A stretch of 64,000 nt of DNA from positions 1-64,000 of the forward strand of contig JAURLP010000024.1 in NCBI GenBank assembly GCA_030831165.1, given 5' to 3'. How positions within the stretch are numbered: position 1 is the first letter of the stretch; the number at the start of each line of letters is the position of its first letter. Made by a program: the position numbers and the translations under genes. The notes beneath the pieces were generated by a model that saw only the letters and a program-made list of their open reading frames with translations, made no database searches and was not told the origin of the DNA. The stretch comes from Gammaproteobacteria bacterium (GTDB taxonomy: Bacteria > Pseudomonadota > Gammaproteobacteria > Pseudomonadales > Pseudohongiellaceae). Below are positions 1-7,488 of this stretch, in pieces.

Positions 1-215
1 GTCCACCGCCTGGCCCGATTGACTGTCCACCACCTGGACCGATTGACTGTCCACCGCCTGGCCCGATTGACTGTCCACCACCTGGACCGATTGACTGTCC
101 ACCGCCTGGCCCGATTGACTGTCCACCACCTGGACCGATTGACTGTCCACCACCTGGACCTATCGACTGCCCACCACCTGGTCCGATTGATAGTCCACCG
201 CCTGGACCAATTGAG
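1..215. repeat. 24-bp tandem repeat array, about nine units
   Basis: Units of 24 bp follow without gaps (boundaries near 24, 48, 72, 96, 120, 144, 168, 192) and the array continues past the left window edge. The first six units alternate between two versions (ccgcctggcc and ccacctggac cores), giving a 48-bp higher-order period that suggests recent duplication of pairs. The units nearest the gene start (144-215) are more diverged. The array encodes the GPGGGQSI octapeptides of the minus-strand gene. Confidence 0.9.
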
Positions 216-325
216 CAAGGCCCTCCAGGTCCAGTGGAGCCTACACAGCCTGAAGACTGAGCAAAAGTATTTGCTGATAAAGAAATAAAACAGAAAGCTA
301 ATATAGCTTTAATAATGTGGTGCAT
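1..325 (-). CDS. Exported glycine-rich octapeptide-repeat protein (3' end outside window)
   Basis: The gene reads leftward and runs off the window, so only its first 108 codons are seen. It starts at ATG 325-323 with an AAGGAG ribosome site six bases upstream. Residues 1 to about 22 form a signal peptide (MHHIIKAILAFCFISLSANTFA). A short linker with Cys27 and Cys37 follows. From about residue 39 the chain is a tandem octapeptide, consensus G-P-G-G-G-Q-S-I, seen about nine times. The repeat excludes the other frames as the real product: on the + strand the same DNA merely gives shadow ORFs. An exported, flexible, low-complexity protein is likely, perhaps surface or matrix related. I do not recognise a family and assign no function. 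It lies in an accessory patch next to an integrase remnant at tRNA-Leu. Confidence 0.8.
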   Translation of the reverse strand, partial: MHHIIKAILAFCFISLSANTFAQSSGCVGSTGPGGPCSIGPGGGLSIGPGGGQSIGPGGGQSIGPGGGQSIGPGGGQSIGPGGGQSIGPGGGQSIGPGGGQSIGPGGG

Positions 326-490
326 GGCATTCTCCTTGAATGAAAATTAATCTCTCCTGACCAACTTGCTCTTATTGTTACAGTAAGTCAACGATCTAAT
401 TTAGAACTATTGACCAATAACAGCCCAAACATGCTAAAGCAATCCAACCCAGCCATTTGCAATATCACCGATCTATACTACCTTTAAAGC

Positions 491-700
491 ATGCACATCC
501 TTCAATACTACGCAGCCTCCCCAGCCAATAAAGCCAAGATAATAGCCCTGGCTGAGTTGCTAGGCTGCGAATATAGGGCTGTAGAGAACATTATTGCTGT
601 GCAGGTCACTGATGATGCAACGTTGGCTAGGTTACAGTGCTATGTATTTCATTTTCCCCACATCATCCTATTCACAAAAAGCGTCTCTTATTGCATTTAG
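491..700 (+). CDS. Small hypothetical ORF, doubtful
   Basis: A 69-codon frame with ordinary-looking codon use over its first 55 codons (alanine, leucine and charged residues, for example AELLGCEY) but no Shine-Dalgarno sequence and a stop immediately upstream of its ATG. Its 3' end overlaps the convergent gene ending at 668. It may be a remnant of a longer gene in the accessory patch or pure chance. I recognise no family. Confidence 0.25.
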   Translation: MHILQYYAASPANKAKIIALAELLGCEYRAVENIIAVQVTDDATLARLQCYVFHFPHIILFTKSVSYCI

Positions 701-1066
701 ATCGCCATCATAATTTTCATGAAGCTGCCTAAATAAATCTCTATAATTCCTCTCGCCATTTATACTTATAGACAAGTACCCATAAAAATTGCCTTCTCGA
801 TCAACCATTTTTAGACCCGTCCCAAATCTACCCCAAGGGCTTTCAGAGTCAAATCTATTCCCAGCTCCAAACCTATTCCAGATTGATTCGGAATTGAATC
901 GATTCCCGTAAGTACCAAACCTGTTACATATGGAGTTGCTATCAAATCGCGAGCAGTCTAGACAGCCCCTATATTCATTACTGGAATTAAAAAGTAAAAT
1001 CTCGGCATTAGCCAAATGAGGGGCGAGTGCTAACAATAAAGAGATAAGTAGTTTTCTATAGTCCAT
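668..1066 (-). CDS. Exported SIWNRFG-repeat small protein
   Basis: This 132-residue protein has a clear signal peptide (about residues 1-21, cleavage after ANA) and then an imperfect repeat: SICNRFGTYGNRFNSESIWN, then NRFGAGNRFDSESPWGRFG. This is followed by a short domain (DREGNFYGYLSI). I recall small exported proteins with S-x-S-I-W-N-x-Y/F-G repeats as a widespread family without a known role. ATG 1066 has AAGGAT upstream. The gene follows the truncated integrase on the same strand, so it may be cargo of a former element. Its product is expected in the periplasm or outside the cell. Confidence 0.75.
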   Translation of the reverse strand: MDYRKLLISLLLALAPHLANAEILLFNSSNEYRGCLDCSRFDSNSICNRFGTYGNRFNSESIWNRFGAGNRFDSESPWGRFGTGLKMVDREGNFYGYLSISINGERNYRDLFRQLHENYDGDLNAIRDAFCE

Positions 1067-1105
1067 TATGAAGATCCTTGTTATTGATATACCTTCATGA
1101 TCTGC

Positions 1106-1495
1106 CTAATTAATTTTCTGGTCAAGTTTTGGAATGATGCTATAGGTGGGTAAATAGACTTGGATCAATACCCAACAGCAACTAGTTGATAAATAACTAT
1201 CCTGTGCTTCGGTTATTGTAGGAGCATTTGAAAAAACATTATCTGTAACAGACGTAACAAGTTTCTTACTAGCAGGAACAGAAATACTTTTTAATCTCAA
1301 TCCTAGCCAATAATCTTCTAACTTCGATGAGATATTTTTAGAAGCTATTTGTGCTTTTTGTGATGACTTGGTTCTGAGACTTATAACAATTCGATTAGTA
1401 CTGTAATAATTTCTTAAATCAAATGGGACAGCACGAGAAAAATAGAAAAAAGAATTCTTAATATAAGTGTATTGAGGATGTTTTTTGTCTACCAT
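1106..1495 (-). pseudogene. Truncated tyrosine integrase, N-terminal part only
   Basis: Starting at ATG 1495 (ribosome site GGAG six bases upstream), the product begins with Y-I-x-x-x-x-F-x-Y-F-x-R-x-V-P-x-D-L-R and ISLRTKS, the typical N-terminal arm-binding segment of phage and genomic-island tyrosine recombinases. Homology seems to fade near PTITEAQDSYL, at about residue 97. The frame then ends after another 30 or so unrelated residues, and the whole catalytic domain (R...H-x-x-R...Y) is absent. Intact integrases are about 350-420 residues. It starts 66 bp past the 3' end of tRNA-Leu, the usual place for an integrase that uses the tRNA as attachment site. It is almost certainly inactive. 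The frame is open upstream through the tRNA, which gives a false longer ORF. Confidence 0.75.
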
Positions 1496-1560
1496 TTTGT
1501 CTCCTATAACCCGAGTTTTAAGGAAAACTTCAAGGATTACAGAGACTTTAGAGAAGGTTG

Positions 1561-1645
<85 letters not shown>

Positions 1646-1656
1646 ACAGGCCGCGT

Positions 1657-1684
1657 ATTATACCCGTTAATCATGGCTAAGCAA
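1657..1684 (-). promoter_or_regulatory. Likely sigma-70 promoter of tRNA-Leu
   Basis: On the minus strand a perfect TATAAT (1662-1657) lies 11 bp before the tRNA 5' end, with TTGCTT (1684-1679) 16 bp further upstream. The discriminator is G+C-rich (GCGGCC), as is usual for stringently controlled stable-RNA promoters. Confidence 0.7.
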
Positions 1685-1696
1685 TTTATACTTGAA

Positions 1697-4243
1697 CTAA
1701 TCAGCTCGCAGCAATTGCAAGGGTTTTTGTTTTAGCACAGACATGGTTGCTGCTAATGCAGTCAGTACACTTAAGGCGGTAATAGCGATAATACTTAATG
1801 CAGTTATACTCCAGGAGAGCTGCCATATGCTGTCAAAAACGAACCAAGAAATAGCATATGAAATTAGCAAACTTAGACTGACGCCTACAAAAGCAGCAAA
1901 AAAACCGAGAATACCAAATTCAATCTGTACAATGTTTCTTACATCTTTGAAGTTAGCACCAAGTATTTTTAACAGGTTGATCTCCCAGAATCGGGATTTA
2001 ACTTCATAGCGGGCAATTGAATACAGCACAACCAAGCCAGCAAAAATAGCTAAATAAGCCATCACTTTAATGCCCCAGCTTATCTGATTGGTAATATCAA
2101 GAATGCTGGCAACAAGCTGTCCGACATTGATGATGGAAATATTGGGTAGGGTTTCTACTATTTCATTCTGAATGCCCAGATGCTGTTCTTCGGGCACATT
2201 GCTGACGGCAGCAATAAAGGTTTTTGGTGCGGGGTCCAGTACGCCGGGCTGAAATGAGATGAAAAAATTTGGTTGAAAACTGTTCCAGTCAACTGTACGT
2301 AAATTCATCACGCGACCACTGATGGGCACACTTTGTACATCAAAACTGATAACGTCACCCAGTTTGGCATTAATGCGTTCGGCGAAATCCAGTTCCAGAG
2401 AAATACCGGGTAGCTCATCAGAACCAAAAACCCATGGGCCATCCCATTCTTCACCTTCAACCAATTCTTCCGAGCTTTTTAGTTTGTCCTGGTAGGTTAA
2501 ATTAACAGAACGCCGACGCTGCATCTGTTCATCAGGTGTTTCCTCAAAGTCATCTACGATACCGGCATTGATAGATTCCATTCGAGCGCGCACCTGTGGA
2601 GAAACAAAGGCAAGGCTATGACCATAGCTGGCGAGTATGGTTTCCAATCCCTCAAGCTGGTCAGGTTGAATATCAAACATGAAAAAATCTGGAACAGAAA
2701 AATCATCGGGTTGGGATATCTCTTCCTGTAAACCTTTTTCTATTTGGGGTATTAGATTTATCAGCAATGAACCCAGACCTATTGCCATAAAACAGGAGAT
2801 AGCGCCCATGCGATTGCGATTTAAATTTCGTAGGGCAAGTTTTTGAGTCACGTTTGAATGATTAGAAAAGGAGCCGCAATATTTTAAAATGTACCAGGCA
2901 ACAAGGCCGAGAATAAAAATAGCGGCCAGAAAAGAGGCGATAAACAGACTGCCAATCAAAATGGAACTGGATTGCCAAATCGCCAGAAACCAGAACACGA
3001 TTAATATGGGCGCATAACTCATCGTATGGCGTTTCCAGTGAGGGAGTGATTTGCTGGGTTGAACCTTTTCATGAAACAGGGCAATAGGGTGCAAGTCATA
3101 AATCTTTGACAGTATAGGCAGACAGCAAATGACCGAACCAATGGTGCCCAAAAATAAAGCCAGGATAAATGAGCTCAGTTCCATTTCATTGACAAAACCG
3201 CGTGGCAGAAAATTTTCGAATAATCTGGGTAAAACCGGCATGGTAATAAAGCTGATGGCGCTGGCAATGACCGCACTGATTGAACCAAGTAGCACAATTT
3301 GCATCAGGGTCATGAGGTAGGCCTGTTTAGGCGTGCCGCCAAGGCACATCAGTATCGCCATATCTTTGAAGCGGCTGGTAAAAAAAGAACGGAACAGATA
3401 AGCGGCACCAACGCCTGCCAGGAACAGTGCAATAAGAGCAATGAGCCCGAGATAATCATTCATATAGGACAAGATGCGTCCCAGGTCTTCACTTCGCTCC
3501 TGATGGGTGGTCATACTGATACGGCGCGTATCGCCAAGTATTTCAAGCTCGGCTTGACGGAATTCGTCTTCCCAGCTATCCATATTCACATCTTCATTGA
3601 ACTTGTAGAAGCGAGAGTAATTGATGCGGCTGCCTAACTGAATTAAGCCAGTAGCCTGAATTTGCTCAAGCCCCATATAGATTGCCGGAAAATTAGACAT
3701 TACTGAAATAGTGCTGCTGGGGTCTACTTCAATCATGTCTGTGATGGTGTAATCCATAGCGCCGATCTTGATTGAGTCTCCGATATTTAAACCCAGTGTC
3801 AGCATCAGGCTTTCAGCAACCCAAATAGAATTACTGCTAAACAATTCCTGGCGCAATTCATCAGTTAAAACACCGCCTTCCCGCAAAACGAATTCGCCGT
3901 ATTGAGGATAGTTAGCATCAATCCCAATCAGCTGACTCATTCGAGAGGCGTCGTTGCCTGCGACCATGGAGAGAAAAGAAATCTGGTCAGAATATTCATA
4001 ATCAGCATTAAAAATATCATCGGCAAGCGTGAATTCGACTTCAGTCAGCGGGGCATTACCTGAAATTTGTGCGTCTGCTGTCAAGATCGCTCTGGAGTTA
4101 TTATTCAAATGGGTATCGATTGAATTTTTAAAGGAGTCCAGCGCGATAAAGCCAATCAGGCCAATAGACAGATTTACAATAAAGAAGAGACTGAAGCGGA
4201 AATTATTGCTGATTTCCTTGAAGGCAAGTTTTAGCCATAGCAT
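1697..4243 (-). CDS. ybbP: ABC transporter permease, YbbP / FtsX-like
   Basis: This 848-residue inner-membrane permease has an N-terminal membrane segment (about 13-35), a large periplasmic domain, then a first FtsX-type membrane bundle (about 262-380). Further segments lie near 405-460, a second periplasmic domain follows (about 510-715), and the C-terminal bundle is at about 722-835. That is the duplicated FtsX layout of YbbP, whose E. coli homologue is about 800 residues. The start codon overlaps the stop of ybbA by one base (TGATG), so the two are translationally coupled. The pair is thought to export or extract a lipophilic substrate, but the substrate is not established for this family. 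It is the last gene of tesA-ybbA-ybbP. Confidence 0.88.
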   Translation of the reverse strand: MLWLKLAFKEISNNFRFSLFFIVNLSIGLIGFIALDSFKNSIDTHLNNNSRAILTADAQISGNAPLTEVEFTLADDIFNADYEYSDQISFLSMVAGNDASRMSQLIGIDANYPQYGEFVLREGGVLTDELRQELFSSNSIWVAESLMLTLGLNIGDSIKIGAMDYTITDMIEVDPSSTISVMSNFPAIYMGLEQIQATGLIQLGSRINYSRFYKFNEDVNMDSWEDEFRQAELEILGDTRRISMTTHQERSEDLGRILSYMNDYLGLIALIALFLAGVGAAYLFRSFFTSRFKDMAILMCLGGTPKQAYLMTLMQIVLLGSISAVIASAISFITMPVLPRLFENFLPRGFVNEMELSSFILALFLGTIGSVICCLPILSKIYDLHPIALFHEKVQPSKSLPHWKRHTMSYAPILIVFWFLAIWQSSSILIGSLFIASFLAAIFILGLVAWYILKYCGSFSNHSNVTQKLALRNLNRNRMGAISCFMAIGLGSLLINLIPQIEKGLQEEISQPDDFSVPDFFMFDIQPDQLEGLETILASYGHSLAFVSPQVRARMESINAGIVDDFEETPDEQMQRRRSVNLTYQDKLKSSEELVEGEEWDGPWVFGSDELPGISLELDFAERINAKLGDVISFDVQSVPISGRVMNLRTVDWNSFQPNFFISFQPGVLDPAPKTFIAAVSNVPEEQHLGIQNEIVETLPNISIINVGQLVASILDITNQISWGIKVMAYLAIFAGLVVLYSIARYEVKSRFWEINLLKILGANFKDVRNIVQIEFGILGFFAAFVGVSLSLLISYAISWFVFDSIWQLSWSITALSIIAITALSVLTALAATMSVLKQKPLQLLRAD

Positions 4244-4908
4244 CAGATAAATTTGCCTCCCTGCAAACGAAGCTGGCGACCGCAGCGCAGCGCCAGTTCT
4301 TCATTATGAGTAACAAACAACAAAGTCATGTTGTGTTTGGAGACAAGATCAAAAATCATATCGCTGATAAGCTGGCCAGTAGAATTATCCAGATTTCCGG
4401 TGGGCTCGTCGGCCAACAGTATGCTGGGTCTGACAACCATGGCGCGCGCAATAGCTACACGCTGGCATTCACCGCCACTTAGCTGATGCGGAAAGTGATC
4501 TATGCGATGAGCCAAGCCAACTTGCTCCAGTGCTTCTTTGGCTTTGGCCGTAGAGTCGCTATCTTTAAATAAATCCAGAGGTAGAGAGACATTTTCCAGT
4601 GCTGTCAGGTGAGACATCAAATGAAATTGCTGAAAAATAATGCCAATATTAAGGGCTCGGAATTTTGATAGTTCTTCCTCATTCAATGCTTGCATATTCT
4701 GCTCATTGAGAAGGATTTCACCAGAGCTCGGGCTGTCTAATCCAGCCAGCAATGTAAGTAGTGTCGACTTTCCGCTACCGGATTGGCCTAAAATAGCGAC
4801 AGTTTCACCTGCTTCCATACTCATATTTAAATCTTTGAGGACTTCTACAGTTTCGGTTCCCCCTGCAGTTTCAAAGTTTTTGTAAAGGTTGCTAACTTCT
4901 AGAATCAT
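4243..4908 (-). CDS. ybbA: ABC transporter ATP-binding protein YbbA
   Basis: A 221-residue ATPase of the LolD/MacB type. The Walker A motif is GQSGSGKST (residues 41-49), followed by a Q-loop (IIFQQFHLM), the signature LSGGECQRVAIARAM, Walker B ILLADEPTGNLD and the switch histidine in FVTHN. It energises the YbbP permease encoded next. It starts 8 bp after tesA on the same strand, so tesA-ybbA-ybbP looks like one operon. In E. coli, by contrast, tesA is divergent from ybbAP. Length and motifs are complete. Confidence 0.92.
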   Translation of the reverse strand: MILEVSNLYKNFETAGGTETVEVLKDLNMSMEAGETVAILGQSGSGKSTLLTLLAGLDSPSSGEILLNEQNMQALNEEELSKFRALNIGIIFQQFHLMSHLTALENVSLPLDLFKDSDSTAKAKEALEQVGLAHRIDHFPHQLSGGECQRVAIARAMVVRPSILLADEPTGNLDNSTGQLISDMIFDLVSKHNMTLLFVTHNEELALRCGRQLRLQGGKFI

Positions 4909-4916
4909 GGATTTCC

Positions 4917-5528
4917 TTAGGGAATAAGCGGTAATAAAAAGTGATAGACATGATCGGCAACAATTCTGCTACCTTCAGGATTCGGGTGTATTCCATCAGC
5001 CTGGTTCAGTTTAGGAATGCCAGCCACGTCTTGCAATAAAAAGGGCATGAAGTCCAAATTATATTTTTCTGCTAAATCAGGGAATACCTGAGCAAAGGAG
5101 GACGTGTATTCTTCACCCATATTGGGGGGCGTGAGCATGCCCGTCAGGGCAACTTGAATATTATTACTCTGCGCAAACTCAATTGTTCTGGCTAGATTGT
5201 TTTTCATATTGTCAACATCAAGGCCTCTAAGTCCGTCATTCGCGCCCAAAGAAAGGATGACTAAATCAGGGCGACTGCGAACATACCATTGCATACGTTC
5301 TAAAGCGCTGGCAGAAGTCGAGCCGCTAATACCAGCATTAATAATAGAAATATTGTTATAGCCTTCTGCTTTAAGGCGCTCATCTACGAGATTAGGGAAG
5401 GCCTGCTCGGGCTCAAGCCCGAGTCCTTCTGTTAGTGAGTCGCCCAAAAATAAAATAGTAAAAGTCTCCTGAGCCTTCACTAAGGGGGTGAAAAGAATGA
5501 CTAGGCTGAAGATGAATAATCGAAGCAT
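4917..5528 (-). CDS. tesA: Arylesterase / acyl-CoA thioesterase I, periplasmic
   Basis: This 203-residue SGNH hydrolase carries a signal peptide (about 1-19, ending VKAQ) and all four family blocks: GDSLTEG with nucleophile Ser31, the oxyanion glycine in INAGISGST, the asparagine in GANDG, and the D-x-x-H pair in DGIHPN near the C terminus. TesA proteins hydrolyse acyl-CoA, esters and some lysophospholipids in the periplasm. Length fits the family (about 200). It is the first gene of a co-directional run with ybbA and ybbP. Confidence 0.92.
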   Translation of the reverse strand: MLRLFIFSLVILFTPLVKAQETFTILFLGDSLTEGLGLEPEQAFPNLVDERLKAEGYNNISIINAGISGSTSASALERMQWYVRSRPDLVILSLGANDGLRGLDVDNMKNNLARTIEFAQSNNIQVALTGMLTPPNMGEEYTSSFAQVFPDLAEKYNLDFMPFLLQDVAGIPKLNQADGIHPNPEGSRIVADHVYHFLLPLIP

Positions 5529-5680
5529 CAGGGCATTTTATATTAATCAGATTGTATTTATACGGTTAAATCATGGAAAAAATGTCAAAGGGCACTTAAG
5601 GAATTGTTATCAGGCAGTGGGTTAATTCAGTGTAAGTATTTTGGAGTGTCCGTTAGCAAAATGTGATTTATTCATATATT

Positions 5681-5745
5681 TTGCACTATTATAGCTTGGA
5701 ATAATATTTTTTATAGTAGTATAATTTGTACTATTGAACTAATAG
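5681..5745 (+). promoter_or_regulatory. Probable promoter and PadR operator region
   Basis: TTGGAA (5696-5701) and TATAAT (5720-5725) are spaced by 18 bp and make a plausible promoter for the padR operon. Around it lie several related palindromic pieces: TAGTA and TACTA arms flanking the -10, and CTATT-GAACT-AATAG at 5731-5745. These are reasonable sites for the PadR protein encoded 20 bp downstream, by analogy with other autoregulated PadR genes. Binding is inferred. Confidence 0.45.
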
Positions 5746-5763
5746 AGATGTTATTACGTAAAA

Positions 5764-6315
5764 ATGAACAACAAAACTTTATGTTTAGCCGTATTAAGCC
5801 TTGGCAAGGCCTCTGGCTATGATATTTGCAAGAAGCTGGAAGATCCCTTCGGCCATTTTGTTGATGTTTCTCGTAGTGGTGTGTATCCAATACTGAAAAC
5901 TTTGGAGGAAGAGGCTTTAGTTCAATATGAGAATATTGAGCAGGCCACGCTTCCAAACAAGAAAATCTATGAGCTGACTGACAAGGGCAAGAGTTTCTTA
6001 AAATCTGAACTGGAAGCATTACCGCCTACTCATAAAATTCGCTCACAGTTTTTGCTGTTACTTTTTTTAGCGGACATGCTGTCTTCTGAACGTCTGGAGA
6101 CAATAATTTCTGACCATTTACATGGTTTTGAATGCTTTTTGCGGGATTTACCTGAGTTAAGAAAGCGAGTGGCAGGAAATAAGGGGCAAGAATTTTTGCT
6201 GAAGTATGTGGAAAATAATGTAAGAAATGAAAAGAAATTTTTAGAGGAACATTCCGAGGAATTTATGGAAAGCCTGAAAAACGACGTTACGGAAGTGGAG
6301 ACAAATTATGAATAA
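5764..6315 (+). CDS. PadR-family transcriptional regulator
   Basis: A 183-residue cytoplasmic repressor. Residues 1-80 form the PadR winged helix: LAVLSLGKASGYDICKKLE, then SRSGVYPILKTLEEEALV and the wing ending YELTDKGK. A helical dimerisation segment of about 100 residues follows, as in the PadR/Vir group with a long C-terminal domain. Its 3' end overlaps the start of the membrane fusion gene by 8 bp, so it is the first gene of an efflux operon. It probably represses its own operon and is released by a pump substrate. That control is inferred from the arrangement. Confidence 0.85.
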   Translation: MNNKTLCLAVLSLGKASGYDICKKLEDPFGHFVDVSRSGVYPILKTLEEEALVQYENIEQATLPNKKIYELTDKGKSFLKSELEALPPTHKIRSQFLLLLFLADMLSSERLETIISDHLHGFECFLRDLPELRKRVAGNKGQEFLLKYVENNVRNEKKFLEEHSEEFMESLKNDVTEVETNYE

Positions 6316-7438
6316 GTCTATAGGAATTGCCTTGGGTATCTGCGTTGCATTGGTGCTGTGGATGGGTTCCGGCATGTATATGCAAAATAATTCGGACATT
6401 AACGATGAGCTCGCTAATGACAACAGTGCTCCACCGACCATAGACAATCGTGTACTGGTTGAGGTTACTGACATGCGAGCTCAAGAAATTACCAGTTATA
6501 TCATTTCTAATGGTAGTGCCACACCTGACCGAGAAGTCGTTTTACGAGCTGAAACAACTGGTCAAATAGACCGAATTTTGGTCGAAGAAGGTGCGTTTGT
6601 AGATGAAGGCAGTGTCATTATGCAGCTTAAGATGGATGATCGAGCCATTCGAGAAGAGCAAGCGACTATAAATTTACAGGAGAAGCAGCGACTATACGAA
6701 GCGACTGTTAATCTAAATAAGCAGAATTTCGCATCCTCGACCGAGGTTGATAATGCACTAACTCAGTTTAAGCTGGCTGAAGTAGAGCTTGAACGAATCA
6801 AGCTCGAAATTGAGAAGACTTTCATTCGGGCTCCTTTTAGTGGCTATATTGAAGAAAATATTCTCGATGTGGGTGAGTACGTAGGCATAGGTAATGAATT
6901 AGTAAAACTGGTCGATAATGATCCATTAGTAGTAAATGCCTATATATCACAGAATGATATTGAATATTTAGCCTTAGGGGTTGAAGCAAAGGTTGAGCTG
7001 GTCAACGGTCGACAAAGAACTGGCCAGGTCAGGTTTATTTCACCTCGTGCAAATGAACAGACTCGTACCTTTCGAGTTGAGATTGCAGTCCCAAACTCAG
7101 AAGGTCTGAGAGCAGGTAGTAGTGTAACCGCAAGAATCCCGCGCGAGCAGGTAATGGCTCACTATTTATCAGCTGGTTTATTAACGCTGAATGAAGAAGG
7201 CGATATTGGAATCAAAACAGTCAATTTAGAAGGTTTGGTTGAATTCTATCCTGCCACTATTGAGTTGTCAGATGCCAATGGCATGTGGATAAGCGGCCTG
7301 CCTGAATTCGCTCGAGTGATAACTGCTGGACAGGGTTTTGCGCAAATTGGTGAAGCAGTAAGAATTACAGTTGCTGATAGTGCTAGCGTTGATAGTGCTT
7401 CGGAAATACCGCTAATTCGATATGCTGACTTCAATTAA
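6308..7438 (+). CDS. RND efflux periplasmic adaptor (membrane fusion protein)
   Basis: A 376-residue HlyD/AcrA-type adaptor. An N-terminal membrane anchor spans about residues 4-24, with no lipobox. The lipoyl half-motif around TTGQIDRILVEEGAFVDEG (about 76-94) is followed by a short hairpin (about 118-165), the second lipoyl half (IRAPFSGYIEENILDVGEYV), then beta-barrel and membrane-proximal domains. It links the inner-membrane pump encoded next to an outer-membrane channel. ATG 6308 overlaps the padR stop. No outer-membrane factor is present, so a TolC-like protein from elsewhere must be used. Confidence 0.88.
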   Translation: MNKSIGIALGICVALVLWMGSGMYMQNNSDINDELANDNSAPPTIDNRVLVEVTDMRAQEITSYIISNGSATPDREVVLRAETTGQIDRILVEEGAFVDEGSVIMQLKMDDRAIREEQATINLQEKQRLYEATVNLNKQNFASSTEVDNALTQFKLAEVELERIKLEIEKTFIRAPFSGYIEENILDVGEYVGIGNELVKLVDNDPLVVNAYISQNDIEYLALGVEAKVELVNGRQRTGQVRFISPRANEQTRTFRVEIAVPNSEGLRAGSSVTARIPREQVMAHYLSAGLLTLNEEGDIGIKTVNLEGLVEFYPATIELSDANGMWISGLPEFARVITAGQGFAQIGEAVRITVADSASVDSASEIPLIRYADFN

Positions 7439-7488
7439 AGATTATCGTGCAAGCATTAGTCTAACAATAGATGAGATAGAACCTAAAA

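Noticed and set aside
1-215. CRISPR array
   Set aside because: The repeated units are 24 bp and contiguous, without unique spacers, and encode a protein repeat in one frame.
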